The notes: generated from the letters alone by a model not told the origin. A stretch of 64,000 nucleotides of DNA from Bog-159 sp963709155 (GCA_963709155.1 CAVPVD010000010.1:558001-622000), one strand, 5' to 3'. Counted from the first letter of the stretch, positions 52,977-62,026 are shown. A program made the numbers and translations.

Positions 52977-53516
52977 ATGAACAAGGTTTCGAGGATTGGC
53001 ACGAACTTTCTACGCGCGTCGCTGGCCGCCGCGCTGATGGCGGCCTGCGCTCCCGCGCAAACGCCGAACTCGGACGCCGCCACTATGGAAGCGCTGCTGT
53101 CCGAAGTCCGGCAATTGCGGCACACCGTGGAGAAAACGCTGTCGCTGGGGCCGCGGATGCAATTGCTTCTGCAGCGCGCGCAATTCCAGGAACAGAAAAT
53201 CTCACGCATTCAAGCGCAATTGGACGACGTCCGCAAGCAGATCGCCGCGGAGACGGCGCGGCAAGCGAATGCCAACGATAGGCTCGCCAAGATCGAGCAG
53301 GACATTTCAAACGAATCCGATGCCGCACGCCGGTCGCAGCTCGAAGATATGCGCGCAGGCTTGAAAATGATCACGGGTAACGGCCCGGATCAGCAACTGC
53401 GTGCCCGTGAAAGCGAACTATCCAATTCACTCGATACGGAGCAGGCGATCCTGAACGAATTCAACGAAAAGCTGGACGCGCTGGCGCGACAACTGGAGGC
53501 CGCCGCGGCGAAGTAA
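52977..53516 (+). CDS. Exported coiled-coil protein
   Basis: A 179-residue protein with a signal peptide (FLRASLAAALMAACAPAQ) followed by long alpha-helical coiled-coil sequence (EALLSEVRQLRHTVEKTLSL, QEQKISRIQAQLDDVRKQIA, ANDRLAKIEQDI) to the C-terminus. No catalytic or lipobox motif is clear, although AAC at the signal end could be a weak lipobox. The next gene starts one base after the stop, so the pair is co-transcribed. Confidence 0.75.
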   Translation: MNKVSRIGTNFLRASLAAALMAACAPAQTPNSDAATMEALLSEVRQLRHTVEKTLSLGPRMQLLLQRAQFQEQKISRIQAQLDDVRKQIAAETARQANANDRLAKIEQDISNESDAARRSQLEDMRAGLKMITGNGPDQQLRARESELSNSLDTEQAILNEFNEKLDALARQLEAAAAK

Positions 53517-53517
53517 C

Positions 53518-54114
53518 ATGGTACGGTTCTATTCCGGCTTGGTTCTCCTGCTGGTGCTGGCATTTGCCTTCGATTGGCTTCCGAACGAAATCAAAAGGCC
53601 GCCGGGTGTGCTGGTGGCGGATGAACCCGAGCAAAACCTGATTGCCAGGCCGGATCCCTGGCGCTATAAGGATTACCGCATCACGCCCCTCGCCGATTTC
53701 CACCTGCAAGGTCGCGTGCTCATGACGGAACGCTATTGGCTGGGCCGCGAAACGCAACTCTCGCCCGTGGACCTCACGGTGGGTTGGCGGCTGATGTCCG
53801 ACCAGGCCATCCTCGATCAATTGGATATTTACCGCGGCTATCGGATGGTGTACTGGCGGCCGAAGTCGGGCCATTGGCCGGCGCCGCATGAGGATATCAC
53901 CGCCCACGTCGCTAATCTTCATATGATTCCCGCCAGGGATGAAATCGACTCCCGCTTGAAGTTGATCCGGCCCGGTAATCTGATCGATTTGCGCGGCTTC
54001 CTGGTGCTGGCGGAAGGGCCCGACGGCTGGAACTGGCGCAGTTCGTTGAGCCGCACCGACGAAGGCCCCGGCGCGTGCGAACTGGTCTGGGTGGACGGTT
54101 TGGCGGCGCGATAG
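53518..54114 (+). CDS. Conserved membrane-anchored protein of unknown function
   Basis: A 198-residue protein with one N-terminal hydrophobic anchor (YSGLVLLLVLAFAFDWL) and a soluble domain rich in Trp and Tyr (RPDPWRYKDYRITPLADFHL, ERYWLGRETQLSPVDLTVGW, ANLHMIPARDEIDSRLKLIR). The segments after residue 50 have the look of a conserved SH3-like or single-domain family, but I do not recognise a name. It is encoded one base behind the coiled-coil gene and may work with it. Confidence 0.65.
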   Translation: MVRFYSGLVLLLVLAFAFDWLPNEIKRPPGVLVADEPEQNLIARPDPWRYKDYRITPLADFHLQGRVLMTERYWLGRETQLSPVDLTVGWRLMSDQAILDQLDIYRGYRMVYWRPKSGHWPAPHEDITAHVANLHMIPARDEIDSRLKLIRPGNLIDLRGFLVLAEGPDGWNWRSSLSRTDEGPGACELVWVDGLAAR

Positions 54115-54157
54115 GCCGGTACCCGTACCGTGACTTGGGCTTCCGGGCCGGCTGGAT

Positions 54158-54166
54158 TGCTATACT
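54158..54166 (+). promoter_or_regulatory. Extended -10 element of the arylsulfotransferase gene
   Basis: TG-C-TATACT at 54158-54166. The expected start is about 54173 and the ATG at 54180, giving a leader near seven bases. No strong -35 is visible. Confidence 0.45.
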
Positions 54167-54179
54167 ACTTCGAAAAGCT

Positions 54180-56252
54180 ATGAGCATTCGAAAACCGAGG
54201 ACGAGCCTTGTCCTCACCGGACTGCCGATCATATTGTCTGCGCGGATTTTTGCCAGCGTCACCATTGTCTCGCTGACGCCCTCGCATGCTTCTCCGCAAC
54301 CGATCGGAAAGACGATCACCTGGACGGCCACCGCCACGGATAGCAATGCCGGGCCGCTGACTTTCCAGTTCAACGTCACCCCCCCTGGTGGAGCGCCGAC
54401 GATGGTTAAGGACTTTAATGTGGGCACGTTGAGCGGTGGCACGTGGACGGCGCCATCGTTTGTTTGGGTGCCCACCGGGGTCGAAGGTATTTACAAAATC
54501 GAGGTGGTCGCCAAGGACTTTGTGTCCGGCAAGAGCGCCTCAAAAACAGTCGGCTTCCAAGTGAGTGCGGTCGCGACAGGCGGGCCGGCCGTGGAAAAGA
54601 CCTCGAACCCGTTGGTAGCCCTGTTCAGCGCGCCTTCCTGCGCCAGCGGAAGCACGATGCGAATCGCTTTTCAGGAACAAACCGGGAGCGCGCCGGGATC
54701 CGCTACGAATTGGGTGGCCTGTCATCCGCCGGCCACCATGACGTTCGAAATCGCAGGCATGTACCCCACCACCAAGTACAACATGCATGCGCAAACCAAC
54801 ACCGGCGGAAAGATCACGAACGGCGCCACGCTAAGTTTCACCACAGGCGCGCTGCCCACTTCCACCGTCACATTTCCCAGTTTCACGGCAGTGAAGGCCG
54901 GCACGGACACCGAGAACCCGGTTTTCCTCCATACCTTCATCGCATTCCAATCGGAACCCGTTTATCCCGACGTAGCCACTGATTTGGGGGGCCACATCAT
55001 TTGGTATTACTGGGCGAACACGGCCACGCACGTCGATCTGATCACGCGCCCTCTCCCGGGCGGCGGCAATATCACCATACAGGACGACTATGCCTGGGAT
55101 CCAAACGTGAACCAGGACCAGTTTCTGCGGCAGGTCGACCTGGCGGGTAATATCGTGCGCGAAACCAATATGGGCGCGATCCAGCAGGAGTTGGTCGCAC
55201 TGGGAGCGGTGGATGGAGGCCCTTGCACCGCGATCGCCACCCCGGCACCGGTAGGCGCGGGCTGCACCGGAGCCTTTCATCACGATGCCATTCAGACTCT
55301 CCCTAACGGCTTTACGGCGGCCCTCATCGACGTGGAGAAGATTTTCCCGCCGGGAACGCAGGGAGATTCGAGCGGCCTCCCCGTAGACATCATCGGAGAC
55401 ATGATTCTGGTCATGAATACGAACTGGCAGGTCGTCTGGTATTGGGATTCGTTTGACCCGGGCAGCGGCGGCAACGGCTATACCCCGCTGCCGGTAACCC
55501 GCATGGCGCCTTTGGGAGAAACCTGCGCCATCAACTCGAACGGCTGTCCGCCGACGTATCTGCTGGGCCCCGGTATCGCTTCCCTAGCCCATGACTGGCT
55601 ACACATGAACAGTCTGTACTACTGGCCCGCACCGCAGGATGGCAACACCAGTGGCGGCGATTTCATTGTCTCCTCGCGGCACCAGGACCTGGTTTGGAAG
55701 ATCGACTATAAAGACGGCGCCGGTACCGGAAACATTTTGTGGACCATGGGACCTCCCGACCATGGCCTGCAGCCGGCCAGCGACTTCACGTTCAGTAACA
55801 TTTTTAACGATCCATGGCCCTGGTTCTCACACCAGCACGATGTGGGTATCGAGAACGGCGGCACCGGGCAGACAACCATCATGGATAATGGCGACACCCG
55901 GGTTTCGGCTCCGCCCCTTGGGGAGGGCTGCAAGACATCCTGCTACAGCCGCGGCATGGCGATCACCTTCGACGAGAGCACCATGGTGGTCACGCCGGTG
56001 GTCAGCCTCGACCTGGGAGGCTACTCATCGGCGATGGGCAGCGCCCAGTTGCTGGGGGATGGCAACTACTTTTTCGAAAACGCGATCGTCTACGTGCTGG
56101 CGCAAAACGCATCATTGGGCTACAGCCTGGAACTCGGCCCTACTCCGGCGGCTCCGGAAGTAGGGCCGGCCGATCTCATCCTGGATGTCGCGGGTCCGCA
56201 GCATTACCGCGGGTGGCAGATGCCCAACCTGTACGATCCGCCTACGACATAA
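54180..56252 (+). CDS. Aryl-sulfate sulfotransferase (ASST family), exported
   Basis: A 690-residue protein with a signal peptide (MSIRKPRTSLVLTGLPIILS), two N-terminal Ig/fibronectin-like domains (about residues 25-240), and a C-terminal six-bladed propeller of the ASST family. Conserved His blocks are FHHDAIQTLPNGFTA, AHDWLHMNSLYYWP, VSSRHQDLVWKID and SHQHDVGIENG, with MDNGDTR near the end. ASSTs move sulfate between phenolic compounds in the periplasm without PAPS. No DsbL/DsbI-like partner genes are adjacent. The N-terminal domains are an addition compared with E. coli AssT. Confidence 0.85.
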   Translation: MSIRKPRTSLVLTGLPIILSARIFASVTIVSLTPSHASPQPIGKTITWTATATDSNAGPLTFQFNVTPPGGAPTMVKDFNVGTLSGGTWTAPSFVWVPTGVEGIYKIEVVAKDFVSGKSASKTVGFQVSAVATGGPAVEKTSNPLVALFSAPSCASGSTMRIAFQEQTGSAPGSATNWVACHPPATMTFEIAGMYPTTKYNMHAQTNTGGKITNGATLSFTTGALPTSTVTFPSFTAVKAGTDTENPVFLHTFIAFQSEPVYPDVATDLGGHIIWYYWANTATHVDLITRPLPGGGNITIQDDYAWDPNVNQDQFLRQVDLAGNIVRETNMGAIQQELVALGAVDGGPCTAIATPAPVGAGCTGAFHHDAIQTLPNGFTAALIDVEKIFPPGTQGDSSGLPVDIIGDMILVMNTNWQVVWYWDSFDPGSGGNGYTPLPVTRMAPLGETCAINSNGCPPTYLLGPGIASLAHDWLHMNSLYYWPAPQDGNTSGGDFIVSSRHQDLVWKIDYKDGAGTGNILWTMGPPDHGLQPASDFTFSNIFNDPWPWFSHQHDVGIENGGTGQTTIMDNGDTRVSAPPLGEGCKTSCYSRGMAITFDESTMVVTPVVSLDLGGYSSAMGSAQLLGDGNYFFENAIVYVLAQNASLGYSLELGPTPAAPEVGPADLILDVAGPQHYRGWQMPNLYDPPTT

Positions 56253-56253
56253 C

Positions 56254-57141
56254 CTATGGCGTAGCGGCCGCGGCCGCCGGTTTCGGCGTGTGTTTCACTC
56301 TGGCTGCGGGCTTCGGCGCCGGGTTCCAGAATTCCGGATCGGCGGCGGCGAACTCTTTTGAGACGTAGCTCATCCGCGGATTGAAGGCAAACAGCAGGTT
56401 CTCGGTCGATTGCACCACGTCGGAAGCCAACGCATCGAAGTGCTGCCGGTTGCGGTCTCCCATCGCCTGGCGCGTGGCTGCCATGCGGCCGGGACCCGCG
56501 TCCATGCGCGCCAGCGAGTCCATGGGCGAGAACAGCAAATACGTTCCCGAAGGCCCGCCCGAGATGACCTGATAGGCGATCACGGGTTGGGAGGAGTTGG
56601 ACTTTTCGTCGCCATCGATCATCAGTTTGGCGACTTGCGCCAGGTCGGCGTCGCGGCCATACTTAATGCGAAGCACGGTGACTCCCATGTGCCGGCACTT
56701 GGGCAGCGACGATATGGCTTCCGCCGGATGGTAGCTGAGGTCGCCGCGGAACACCGCCAGCAGGTTGCGCGAGCCGGTGCGCAGCTCACCGTCATCCACA
56801 TTTGCCGTAACCAGGTCCGCCGCCAGCGGCGATTCATAGACCGCCGCGCGGGCCTTCTCCATGGCGCCGAATGAATCGTAGGGTTCCAGGAACCAGGCCT
56901 CCGAGGGTCCGGATTCCGCCGCCATGCCGATGTAGTACATGGCGACGTTGCCTTTTTGAAAGATGCGCGGCCAGGCTTCTTCGGCCTTAATGTGGGCCGC
57001 CTCGCGGCCCTCTTTGATTTGCTCGCGCACCACCATCAGGACGCGCGGGGCGGGCGATTCCTCCTCGATCTGCGCGCAAAGCGGCGCAGTGCCCGCCAGG
57101 CACAAACCGAGCGCGGCGATCGGGAAAACATTCGGCTGCAT
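56254..57141 (-). CDS. Exported protein of unknown function
   Basis: A 295-residue protein with a signal peptide (NVFPIAALGLCLAGTAPLCA), two similar alpha/beta segments (VLMVVREQIKEGREAAHIKA and VTVLRIKYGRDADLAQVAKL, each starting a dimeric alpha-beta-barrel-like strand-helix pattern) and an Ala/Pro/Lys-rich tail. The layout hints at an internal duplication of a ferredoxin-like/NIPSNAP-type fold. I do not recognise the family. It is the last gene behind rsmA on the minus strand and is convergent with the sulfotransferase (one base apart). Confidence 0.65.
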   Translation of the reverse strand: MQPNVFPIAALGLCLAGTAPLCAQIEEESPAPRVLMVVREQIKEGREAAHIKAEEAWPRIFQKGNVAMYYIGMAAESGPSEAWFLEPYDSFGAMEKARAAVYESPLAADLVTANVDDGELRTGSRNLLAVFRGDLSYHPAEAISSLPKCRHMGVTVLRIKYGRDADLAQVAKLMIDGDEKSNSSQPVIAYQVISGGPSGTYLLFSPMDSLARMDAGPGRMAATRQAMGDRNRQHFDALASDVVQSTENLLFAFNPRMSYVSKEFAAADPEFWNPAPKPAARVKHTPKPAAAAATP

Positions 57142-57159
57142 GACATCACCTCTCAGGGG

Positions 57160-57918
57160 CTATGTTACAAGACGGCGATACATGGCGGCAAACTTCGGAA
57201 GGTCGATCTGTTCGGCGCGCAGGCCGGCTTCCGGCCAGTCGTCCACTGCCGCGCCGTATTGGGCAGCCAGATTATTGCGCAGGGTCTTGCGTTTCTGCCG
57301 GAAGCAAAGCGAGACGAAACGCAGAAACTCAGACGGGTCAGGGATACCCAATTCCGCAGCCCTGTCCCGTGGCTGGAACCGCAGCACGGCCGAGTCGACT
57401 TTGGGCGGCGGATGAAAGGCGGCCGGCGGCACTTCGAATAACAATTCGATATCGGCTGACAATTGCATGAGCACGCTGAGATACCCGTACTCGCGGCTGC
57501 CCGGGGACGCGGTAATGCGCTCGGCGACTTCCTTTTGCGTCAGGAACACGCCGCGCCGCACCACGGGGCCGAACTGCATCACCCGTTCGAGAATCGCAGT
57601 GGCCGCATAGTAGGGCAGGTTACCGGCGATCACCGCGGGTCCCCACTGGGCGAGATCGATCTCCAGGGCGTTGCCCTCCACCACCTGGAGGCTGGAACCG
57701 GCCGGCGGAAGCGCCTGGGCCACTTTCTGCGCCAGATAGCGATCGATTTCGACGGCGATGACGCGATCGGCGTGGGCCAGCAGGTGAGTGGTGAGAGCCC
57801 CGCGGCCAGGGCCGATCTCGATGACCAGCGGCTCCCGATTGGGACAGGCGGCGCACGCAATACGCTCCAGGACCGCGGCGCGAACCAGGAAATGTTGGCC
57901 AAGCTTCTGGCGCGGCAC
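57160..57918 (-). CDS. rsmA: 16S rRNA dimethyladenosine transferase
   Basis: A 252-residue RsmA (KsgA): QKLGQHFLVRAAVLERIA at the N-terminus, motif I VIEIGPGRGALT, motif IV IAGNLPYYAATAIL (NLPY), FLTQKEVAERI, and PPPKVDSAVLRF. It dimethylates A1518 and A1519 (E. coli numbering) of 16S rRNA in 30S maturation. GTG start at 57918, two bases after the anti-sigma stop, indicates co-transcription with the sigma factor pair. Confidence 0.94.
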   Translation of the reverse strand: MPRQKLGQHFLVRAAVLERIACAACPNREPLVIEIGPGRGALTTHLLAHADRVIAVEIDRYLAQKVAQALPPAGSSLQVVEGNALEIDLAQWGPAVIAGNLPYYAATAILERVMQFGPVVRRGVFLTQKEVAERITASPGSREYGYLSVLMQLSADIELLFEVPPAAFHPPPKVDSAVLRFQPRDRAAELGIPDPSEFLRFVSLCFRQKRKTLRNNLAAQYGAAVDDWPEAGLRAEQIDLPKFAAMYRRLVT

Positions 57919-57920
57919 CG

Positions 57921-58601
57921 TCAGCCGCGGACCACGTAGTTGATGCGGCGGAAGGAGACCAGTACCCTGCCGTTGGTGGGCTGCCCAAACCAGGTGGCCG
58001 GGGTGAAGCGGGCGAAGAACATCATCTTGGTGAGGTCCGCCTGCATTTCGGGGCTGACCTTGCCTTTTTGCACGGAATAGTCCGTGGCTTGGCCCTTGGC
58101 GTCCACATACAACTCCACCACGGCTTCATCGTTGCTGATGCCCAGGGGAGCGACTTCTACCAAGGTAGCCGCGGTATAGAAACCGGTGGGAACATCGTTC
58201 ATGACGCTGGGCCTGAAGCCGAGCGTGGGCACTACCACACCGAAAAGCAAAAGCGCCGAGGCCAGGCCGCCCGCCAAAGGCAGCGCCAGCGGGCGCATTA
58301 GATTATCGATCGCCAGTTTGATGTTGACCGCCCAGTTGTGCAGGGCCAAAGATACGGTTTTATTGGCGTTCCAGCGGGCGCGTTCGCGCGAGGCGAGCAC
58401 TTGCAATTGCGTCCGCAGAGGTTCGGGAACGGGCGCAGGCGGCAAATTCTTCAGACTGCTTCGCAAACCCGAAAGAGCACGCAAGCGGGCCGCGCACTCC
58501 CGGCATTCATCCAGGTGCACGGCTACGCGCATCCTTTCATCCCCTGACACTCTGTGGTCCAGGAATGCCGAAAGCGAATTTTGCACCGTTTGGCAACTCA
58601 T
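57921..58601 (-). CDS. Anti-sigma factor with zinc-finger and single membrane helix
   Basis: A 226-residue protein. The N-terminal zinc-finger anti-sigma domain has CQTVQNSLSAFLDHRV and HLDECRECAARLRAL (HxxxCxxC). A transmembrane helix follows (about residues 110-130, LALPLAGGLASALLLFGVVV), then a TonB-C-like periplasmic domain (about 150-226). ATG 58601 is five bases after the sigma-factor stop with AGGTG upstream. It should bind and hold the ECF sigma factor until a periplasmic signal arrives. Confidence 0.88.
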   Translation of the reverse strand: MSCQTVQNSLSAFLDHRVSGDERMRVAVHLDECRECAARLRALSGLRSSLKNLPPAPVPEPLRTQLQVLASRERARWNANKTVSLALHNWAVNIKLAIDNLMRPLALPLAGGLASALLLFGVVVPTLGFRPSVMNDVPTGFYTAATLVEVAPLGISNDEAVVELYVDAKGQATDYSVQKGKVSPEMQADLTKMMFFARFTPATWFGQPTNGRVLVSFRRINYVVRG

Positions 58602-58606
58602 AGCAC

Positions 58607-59266
58607 CTACTCGACCGTTTTCGGCAGCCACTGCATGAGGGGCTGCGTTTGCAACTTCTTTTCCAACTCCTGGCGCAGGGCTTCGCGGCCCCGCAGAATT
58701 CGCGATTTCACCGTACCCAATGAAACCTGCAGGACATCCGCGATCTCTTCATAGCTCAAATCCGTGATATCCCGCAAAACCACGGCAGCCCGGAAGGTGG
58801 GATTGATGCGGGTCAGTGCGGCTTCGATCAGGGCCTGCTGTTCCTGGTCGAGCACATAATCGTAGGGAGACTGGGTAGCGTCGGCCAGAGTGTCGGCCCG
58901 GCTTACGGAACCTTCCTGTTCCTCTTCGATTCCCACCTCCCGATTCCGATGCCGGAAAAACCAACGCCGCTGGTTATGGGCCTCGTTGATGGCAATCCGG
59001 AAAATCCAAGTCTTCAGGCTGCTCTGGCAGCGGAAGTGGCCCACATTCCGGAACACCTTGAGAAATACTTCCTGGACCACGTCTGAGGCGTCCGACGGAT
59101 CGTTCAACAGGCGCAGAGCGAGATTATAAACCGGCTGTTGGAAGCGCGAGAGCAGCCTCTCGTAAGCCCGCTCCGAGCCTTCGCGAAGAGCGCGCACCAG
59201 CGCCAGATCATCGGAATCGGCCAGTGTCGTCTTCTGCGCGTTAAGATCCAGAATTGAGGTGGCCAC
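58607..59266 (-). CDS. ECF RNA polymerase sigma factor (RpoE-like)
   Basis: A 219-residue sigma-70-family factor. Region 2 contains YNLALRLLNDPSDASDVVQE and FLKVFRNV, then SLKTWIFRIAINEAHNQRRW; region 4 contains RDITDLSYEEIADVLQVSLG and TVKSRILRGREALRQ. It pairs with the anti-sigma gene next door. The start is GTG at 59266. The gap 59267-59433 to tig contains no gene, only divergent promoter space. Targets are unknown; envelope stress is the usual signal. Confidence 0.93.
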   Translation of the reverse strand: MATSILDLNAQKTTLADSDDLALVRALREGSERAYERLLSRFQQPVYNLALRLLNDPSDASDVVQEVFLKVFRNVGHFRCQSSLKTWIFRIAINEAHNQRRWFFRHRNREVGIEEEQEGSVSRADTLADATQSPYDYVLDQEQQALIEAALTRINPTFRAAVVLRDITDLSYEEIADVLQVSLGTVKSRILRGREALRQELEKKLQTQPLMQWLPKTVE

Positions 59267-59433
59267 GGGGACTCTTCCCTCGAACCATTATAGACACCGG
59301 CGCGCGGAAAAAGTTCCCGCGGCCCGTTGCGGGCGCTGGAGAGTTCCCGGGCGGTCCGTTGCCTGAAGGCGGTGCTACTATGACTGCGCCACCTGTTATG
59401 ATGAATTTTAGTTCGATTCCGAGGTAAATCCCA

Positions 59434-60699
59434 TTGGCTTTAGTCGAAGGTTGCAAGCACACGCTGGAGATAACCGTGCCTGTCGAGGAAGTTGAGGCCG
59501 AAACCGGCAGGGCAGTGGCCAAGGTCCAGCAGCGCGCGAAATTGCCGGGTTTCCGGCCGGGGAAGGCGCCCACCTCGATCATTCGCCAGCATTTTGCCGG
59601 CGATATACGGAAACAGGTGCTCGAAAGCCTCATCCCGAAATACCTGCATAACCGCTTCGAGGCGGAAGACTTGAAGGTGGTCGGCCAGCCCGATATCACC
59701 GAGGTACACATGGATCCCGGCGAGCCGCTGCGCTTCAAGGCCGAATTCGAAGTCGTACCGCAAGTCGAACTGCAGGATTATAAAGGCCTGACCGTGAAGT
59801 ATCACGATCCGGAAATCACGGACGCGGACGTGGATCAGCGGATTGCCGAACTGCGGAATTCCAAGGCCGAATTCGTGAACGAAGATCCGCGTCCGCTGCA
59901 GGATGGCGATTTCGCGGTGCTCTCGCTAGAAAGCCTGAGCGCCGTGGAGGGTCCGCCCGTGAAGGACGAGGAGATGACGCTCGAAGTGGGCGGTGGCGAT
60001 ACCCTCGAAGACTTCAGCACGCATTTGCGCGGCATGACTCCCGGCGAGGAAAAGGAATTCGAAGTCCACTATCCGGAAGACCATGGCCAACCCAAACTGG
60101 CGGGGAAGACCGTCCGTTTCCGGGCCCAGGTAAAGGGCGTCCGGCGCAAGGAACTACCGGAGATCAACGACGAATTCGCGCAAGATCTGGGCGACTATCG
60201 CACCGTCGATGAACTACGCGAAGCCGTCCGCAAATCGCTGTTCGCGCAGCGCCAGTACGAGGCGCAGCAGGAAGCCAAGAATCAACTGGTGGACAAATTG
60301 GTGGACCTGCACGATTTCCCAGTGCCGGAGACTTTTGTCGATCAGCAGATCAAGAACCGCGTGGAGCAGCGCGTGCGCGCGTTGGCCGACCAGGGCCTGG
60401 ATCCCAAATCGCTCAATCTGGATTGGAAAAAGGTGAAGGAGAGCCAGCGCGACAAGGCGCTGCGCGAAGTGAAGGCCTCCATGCTGTTGTCGCGCATCTC
60501 CGAGCGGGAGGCCATCGCCCCGACGCGCGACGAGGTGGACAAGGAAGTGGAGCGCGTCGCCCGGCAGCAGCGGGAACCTTTCGCCGCGGTGCGCCTGCGA
60601 TTTGAAAAAGATGGAACGCTGGGCCGCATCGCTTCGCATATTCAAACGGAAAAGACGCTCAACTTCCTGTTCGAGCACGCCGGCAAAACGGAGGAGTAG
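59434..60699 (+). CDS. tig: Trigger factor
   Basis: A 421-residue ribosome-associated chaperone. The N-domain has the ribosome-binding-type segment LPGFRPGKAPTSIIRQHF, the middle a degenerate FKBP domain (FAVLSLESLSAVEGPPVKDE region), and the C-domain long helices (LVDLHDFPVPETFVDQQIKN). The start is TTG at 59434 with GAGGT upstream. It commonly heads the tig-clpP-clpX-lon cluster; here clpP is not the next gene. Confidence 0.95.
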   Translation: MALVEGCKHTLEITVPVEEVEAETGRAVAKVQQRAKLPGFRPGKAPTSIIRQHFAGDIRKQVLESLIPKYLHNRFEAEDLKVVGQPDITEVHMDPGEPLRFKAEFEVVPQVELQDYKGLTVKYHDPEITDADVDQRIAELRNSKAEFVNEDPRPLQDGDFAVLSLESLSAVEGPPVKDEEMTLEVGGGDTLEDFSTHLRGMTPGEEKEFEVHYPEDHGQPKLAGKTVRFRAQVKGVRRKELPEINDEFAQDLGDYRTVDELREAVRKSLFAQRQYEAQQEAKNQLVDKLVDLHDFPVPETFVDQQIKNRVEQRVRALADQGLDPKSLNLDWKKVKESQRDKALREVKASMLLSRISEREAIAPTRDEVDKEVERVARQQREPFAAVRLRFEKDGTLGRIASHIQTEKTLNFLFEHAGKTEE

Positions 60700-60723
60700 A
60701 ATCGGACTTGAGGGGGTAGCGCG

Positions 60724-61083
60724 ATGAAGTGGCTGCTTTGTTTGATGGCGATCTTCGCCTTTTCGGCATCGGCCGCCGATGTCAGCGGAAATTGGAAGGG
60801 AACGGCCGATACACCCAACGGCCCGGTGGAGCGGACTTTCGTTTTCAAGGTGGACGGCCATAAACTCACGGGCGAGACCACCAGCAGCATGTTCGGCAAG
60901 TCGACGATCGAAGACGGTAAGGTAGATGGGGACGACATTTCCTTCAGCGTCACGGTGAGTATCGGGGGCAATGAAGGAAAGGTCAACTACAAGGGCAAAG
61001 TCGAAGGCGACACGATCAAGTTCCAGATTGAGGTGCAGGCCATCGGGCAGACCTTGGAGATGACCGCCAAGAGGGTGCCGTGA
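60724..61083 (+). CDS. Small exported beta-barrel-like protein
   Basis: A 119-residue protein with a signal peptide (MKWLLCLMAIFAFSASA) and a mature part rich in short beta strands (DVSGNWKGTADTPNGPVERT, FVFKVDGHKLTGETTSS, KVNYKGKVEGDTIKFQIE). This strand pattern recurs in many short exported acidobacterial proteins and suggests a lipocalin-like or sandwich fold. GGGGGTAG lies upstream. No function is known. Confidence 0.75.
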   Translation: MKWLLCLMAIFAFSASAADVSGNWKGTADTPNGPVERTFVFKVDGHKLTGETTSSMFGKSTIEDGKVDGDDISFSVTVSIGGNEGKVNYKGKVEGDTIKFQIEVQAIGQTLEMTAKRVP

Positions 61084-61099
61084 CCTGCTTGGGGCATCT

Positions 61100-61309
61100 A
61101 TGAGTCCCGGTGGGCGGCGTCCTGAGGAGTGGGAAGATTTCGAGGCGGCGGCCAAAAGGCCGATCGAGCAGCACATCCGAAATTCGTTCATCAAGACATA
61201 TAAACCCGTTCTGGATGACTCAAGGTACCGCTCGTTCGACAGCATGGAAGAGTACCGCCAGTGGTGCCGGGACCACCTGCCCTCCTGGCTTGGCTACAGC
61301 CGCGGCTAA
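61100..61309 (+). CDS. Small partner protein of a nucleotidyltransferase module
   Basis: A 69-residue charged protein without signal peptide (MSPGGRRPEEWEDFEAAA, then SFIKTYKPVLDDSRYRSFDS, then YRQWCRDHLPSWLG). It ends eight bases before a nucleotidyltransferase-like gene. From memory, similar short proteins accompany DUF6036-type nucleotidyltransferases, so it may be the antitoxin-like half of a two-gene module. This is inference. Confidence 0.55.
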   Translation: MSPGGRRPEEWEDFEAAAKRPIEQHIRNSFIKTYKPVLDDSRYRSFDSMEEYRQWCRDHLPSWLGYSRG

Positions 61310-61317
61310 ACCGTTAG

Positions 61318-61800
61318 ATGGCCACCTTCGAATTCAAGAACGCCGAGGAACTCGGCCGAGCATGCCGGCGTCGGGGCGTAAAGTACCTCTTTTTCGGAAA
61401 GTCCGGCGCAATTCTGCTCGGATATTCGGATACCACTCAGGACGTCGATCTTTACGTGGAGAAGGAAGCCGCCAACTGCGCGAAACTGGTAGGGGCGCTG
61501 TTGGAACTCGGGTTCCAGCTCACCGAAAGTGAGCAACAAGAGGTTCGGACGGGCAAGGACGTCATACAGCTTAGAAACGGCCCTTTCGATTTGGACCTGA
61601 TCTTCGCGCCCGACGGCATCGAACATTTTGAGGATGCCTGGAGGCGCCGCGTCGAAATGCACGGCTTTCCTATCGCGAGCATCGACGACATTGTGAGCAG
61701 CAAGCAGGCGGCAAATCGGCAAAAGGATAAGGAATCTTTGCCACGGTTGAAACAGGCAGTAATTCCTGGGCCTGGCGCACCGGAGGCGCAGTCTACCTGA
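61318..61800 (+). CDS. Nucleotidyltransferase-fold protein (DUF6036/AbiEii-like)
   Basis: A 160-residue protein with a short nucleotidyltransferase core: YLFFGKSGAILLGYSDTTQDVDLYVEK holds a G-S/G and D-x-D arrangement, here split as GKSGAILLGY and TQDVDLYVEK, and the third acidic residue is in FDLDLIFAP. The C-terminal SSKQAANRQKDKESLPRL is the usual nucleotidyltransferase ending. Relatives include AbiEii/MenT-like toxins and DUF6036 proteins. With the small gene upstream it forms a likely toxin-antitoxin-like pair, lying where clpP would be expected. Confidence 0.65.
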   Translation: MATFEFKNAEELGRACRRRGVKYLFFGKSGAILLGYSDTTQDVDLYVEKEAANCAKLVGALLELGFQLTESEQQEVRTGKDVIQLRNGPFDLDLIFAPDGIEHFEDAWRRRVEMHGFPIASIDDIVSSKQAANRQKDKESLPRLKQAVIPGPGAPEAQST

Positions 61801-62026
61801 GGTTTCTATTCGGAGCGCTCCGCTGGTTCACCGGATCCCGCCTCAGCTTCGCGGCAAGAGTCGTTGTGCCCACGAAACGGCTGGGATTTCCCATCCCCCA
61901 GATCCGGCAGTACTTTTTGCCGGGACAGGGCACATTGCCTAAACCACCGCATTCGGGTGATAATAGGACTGTACCCGTATTTCCACCCCCGGAGGCGGGA
62001 GAGGTGCATACCCTGGAGGCAACTGC

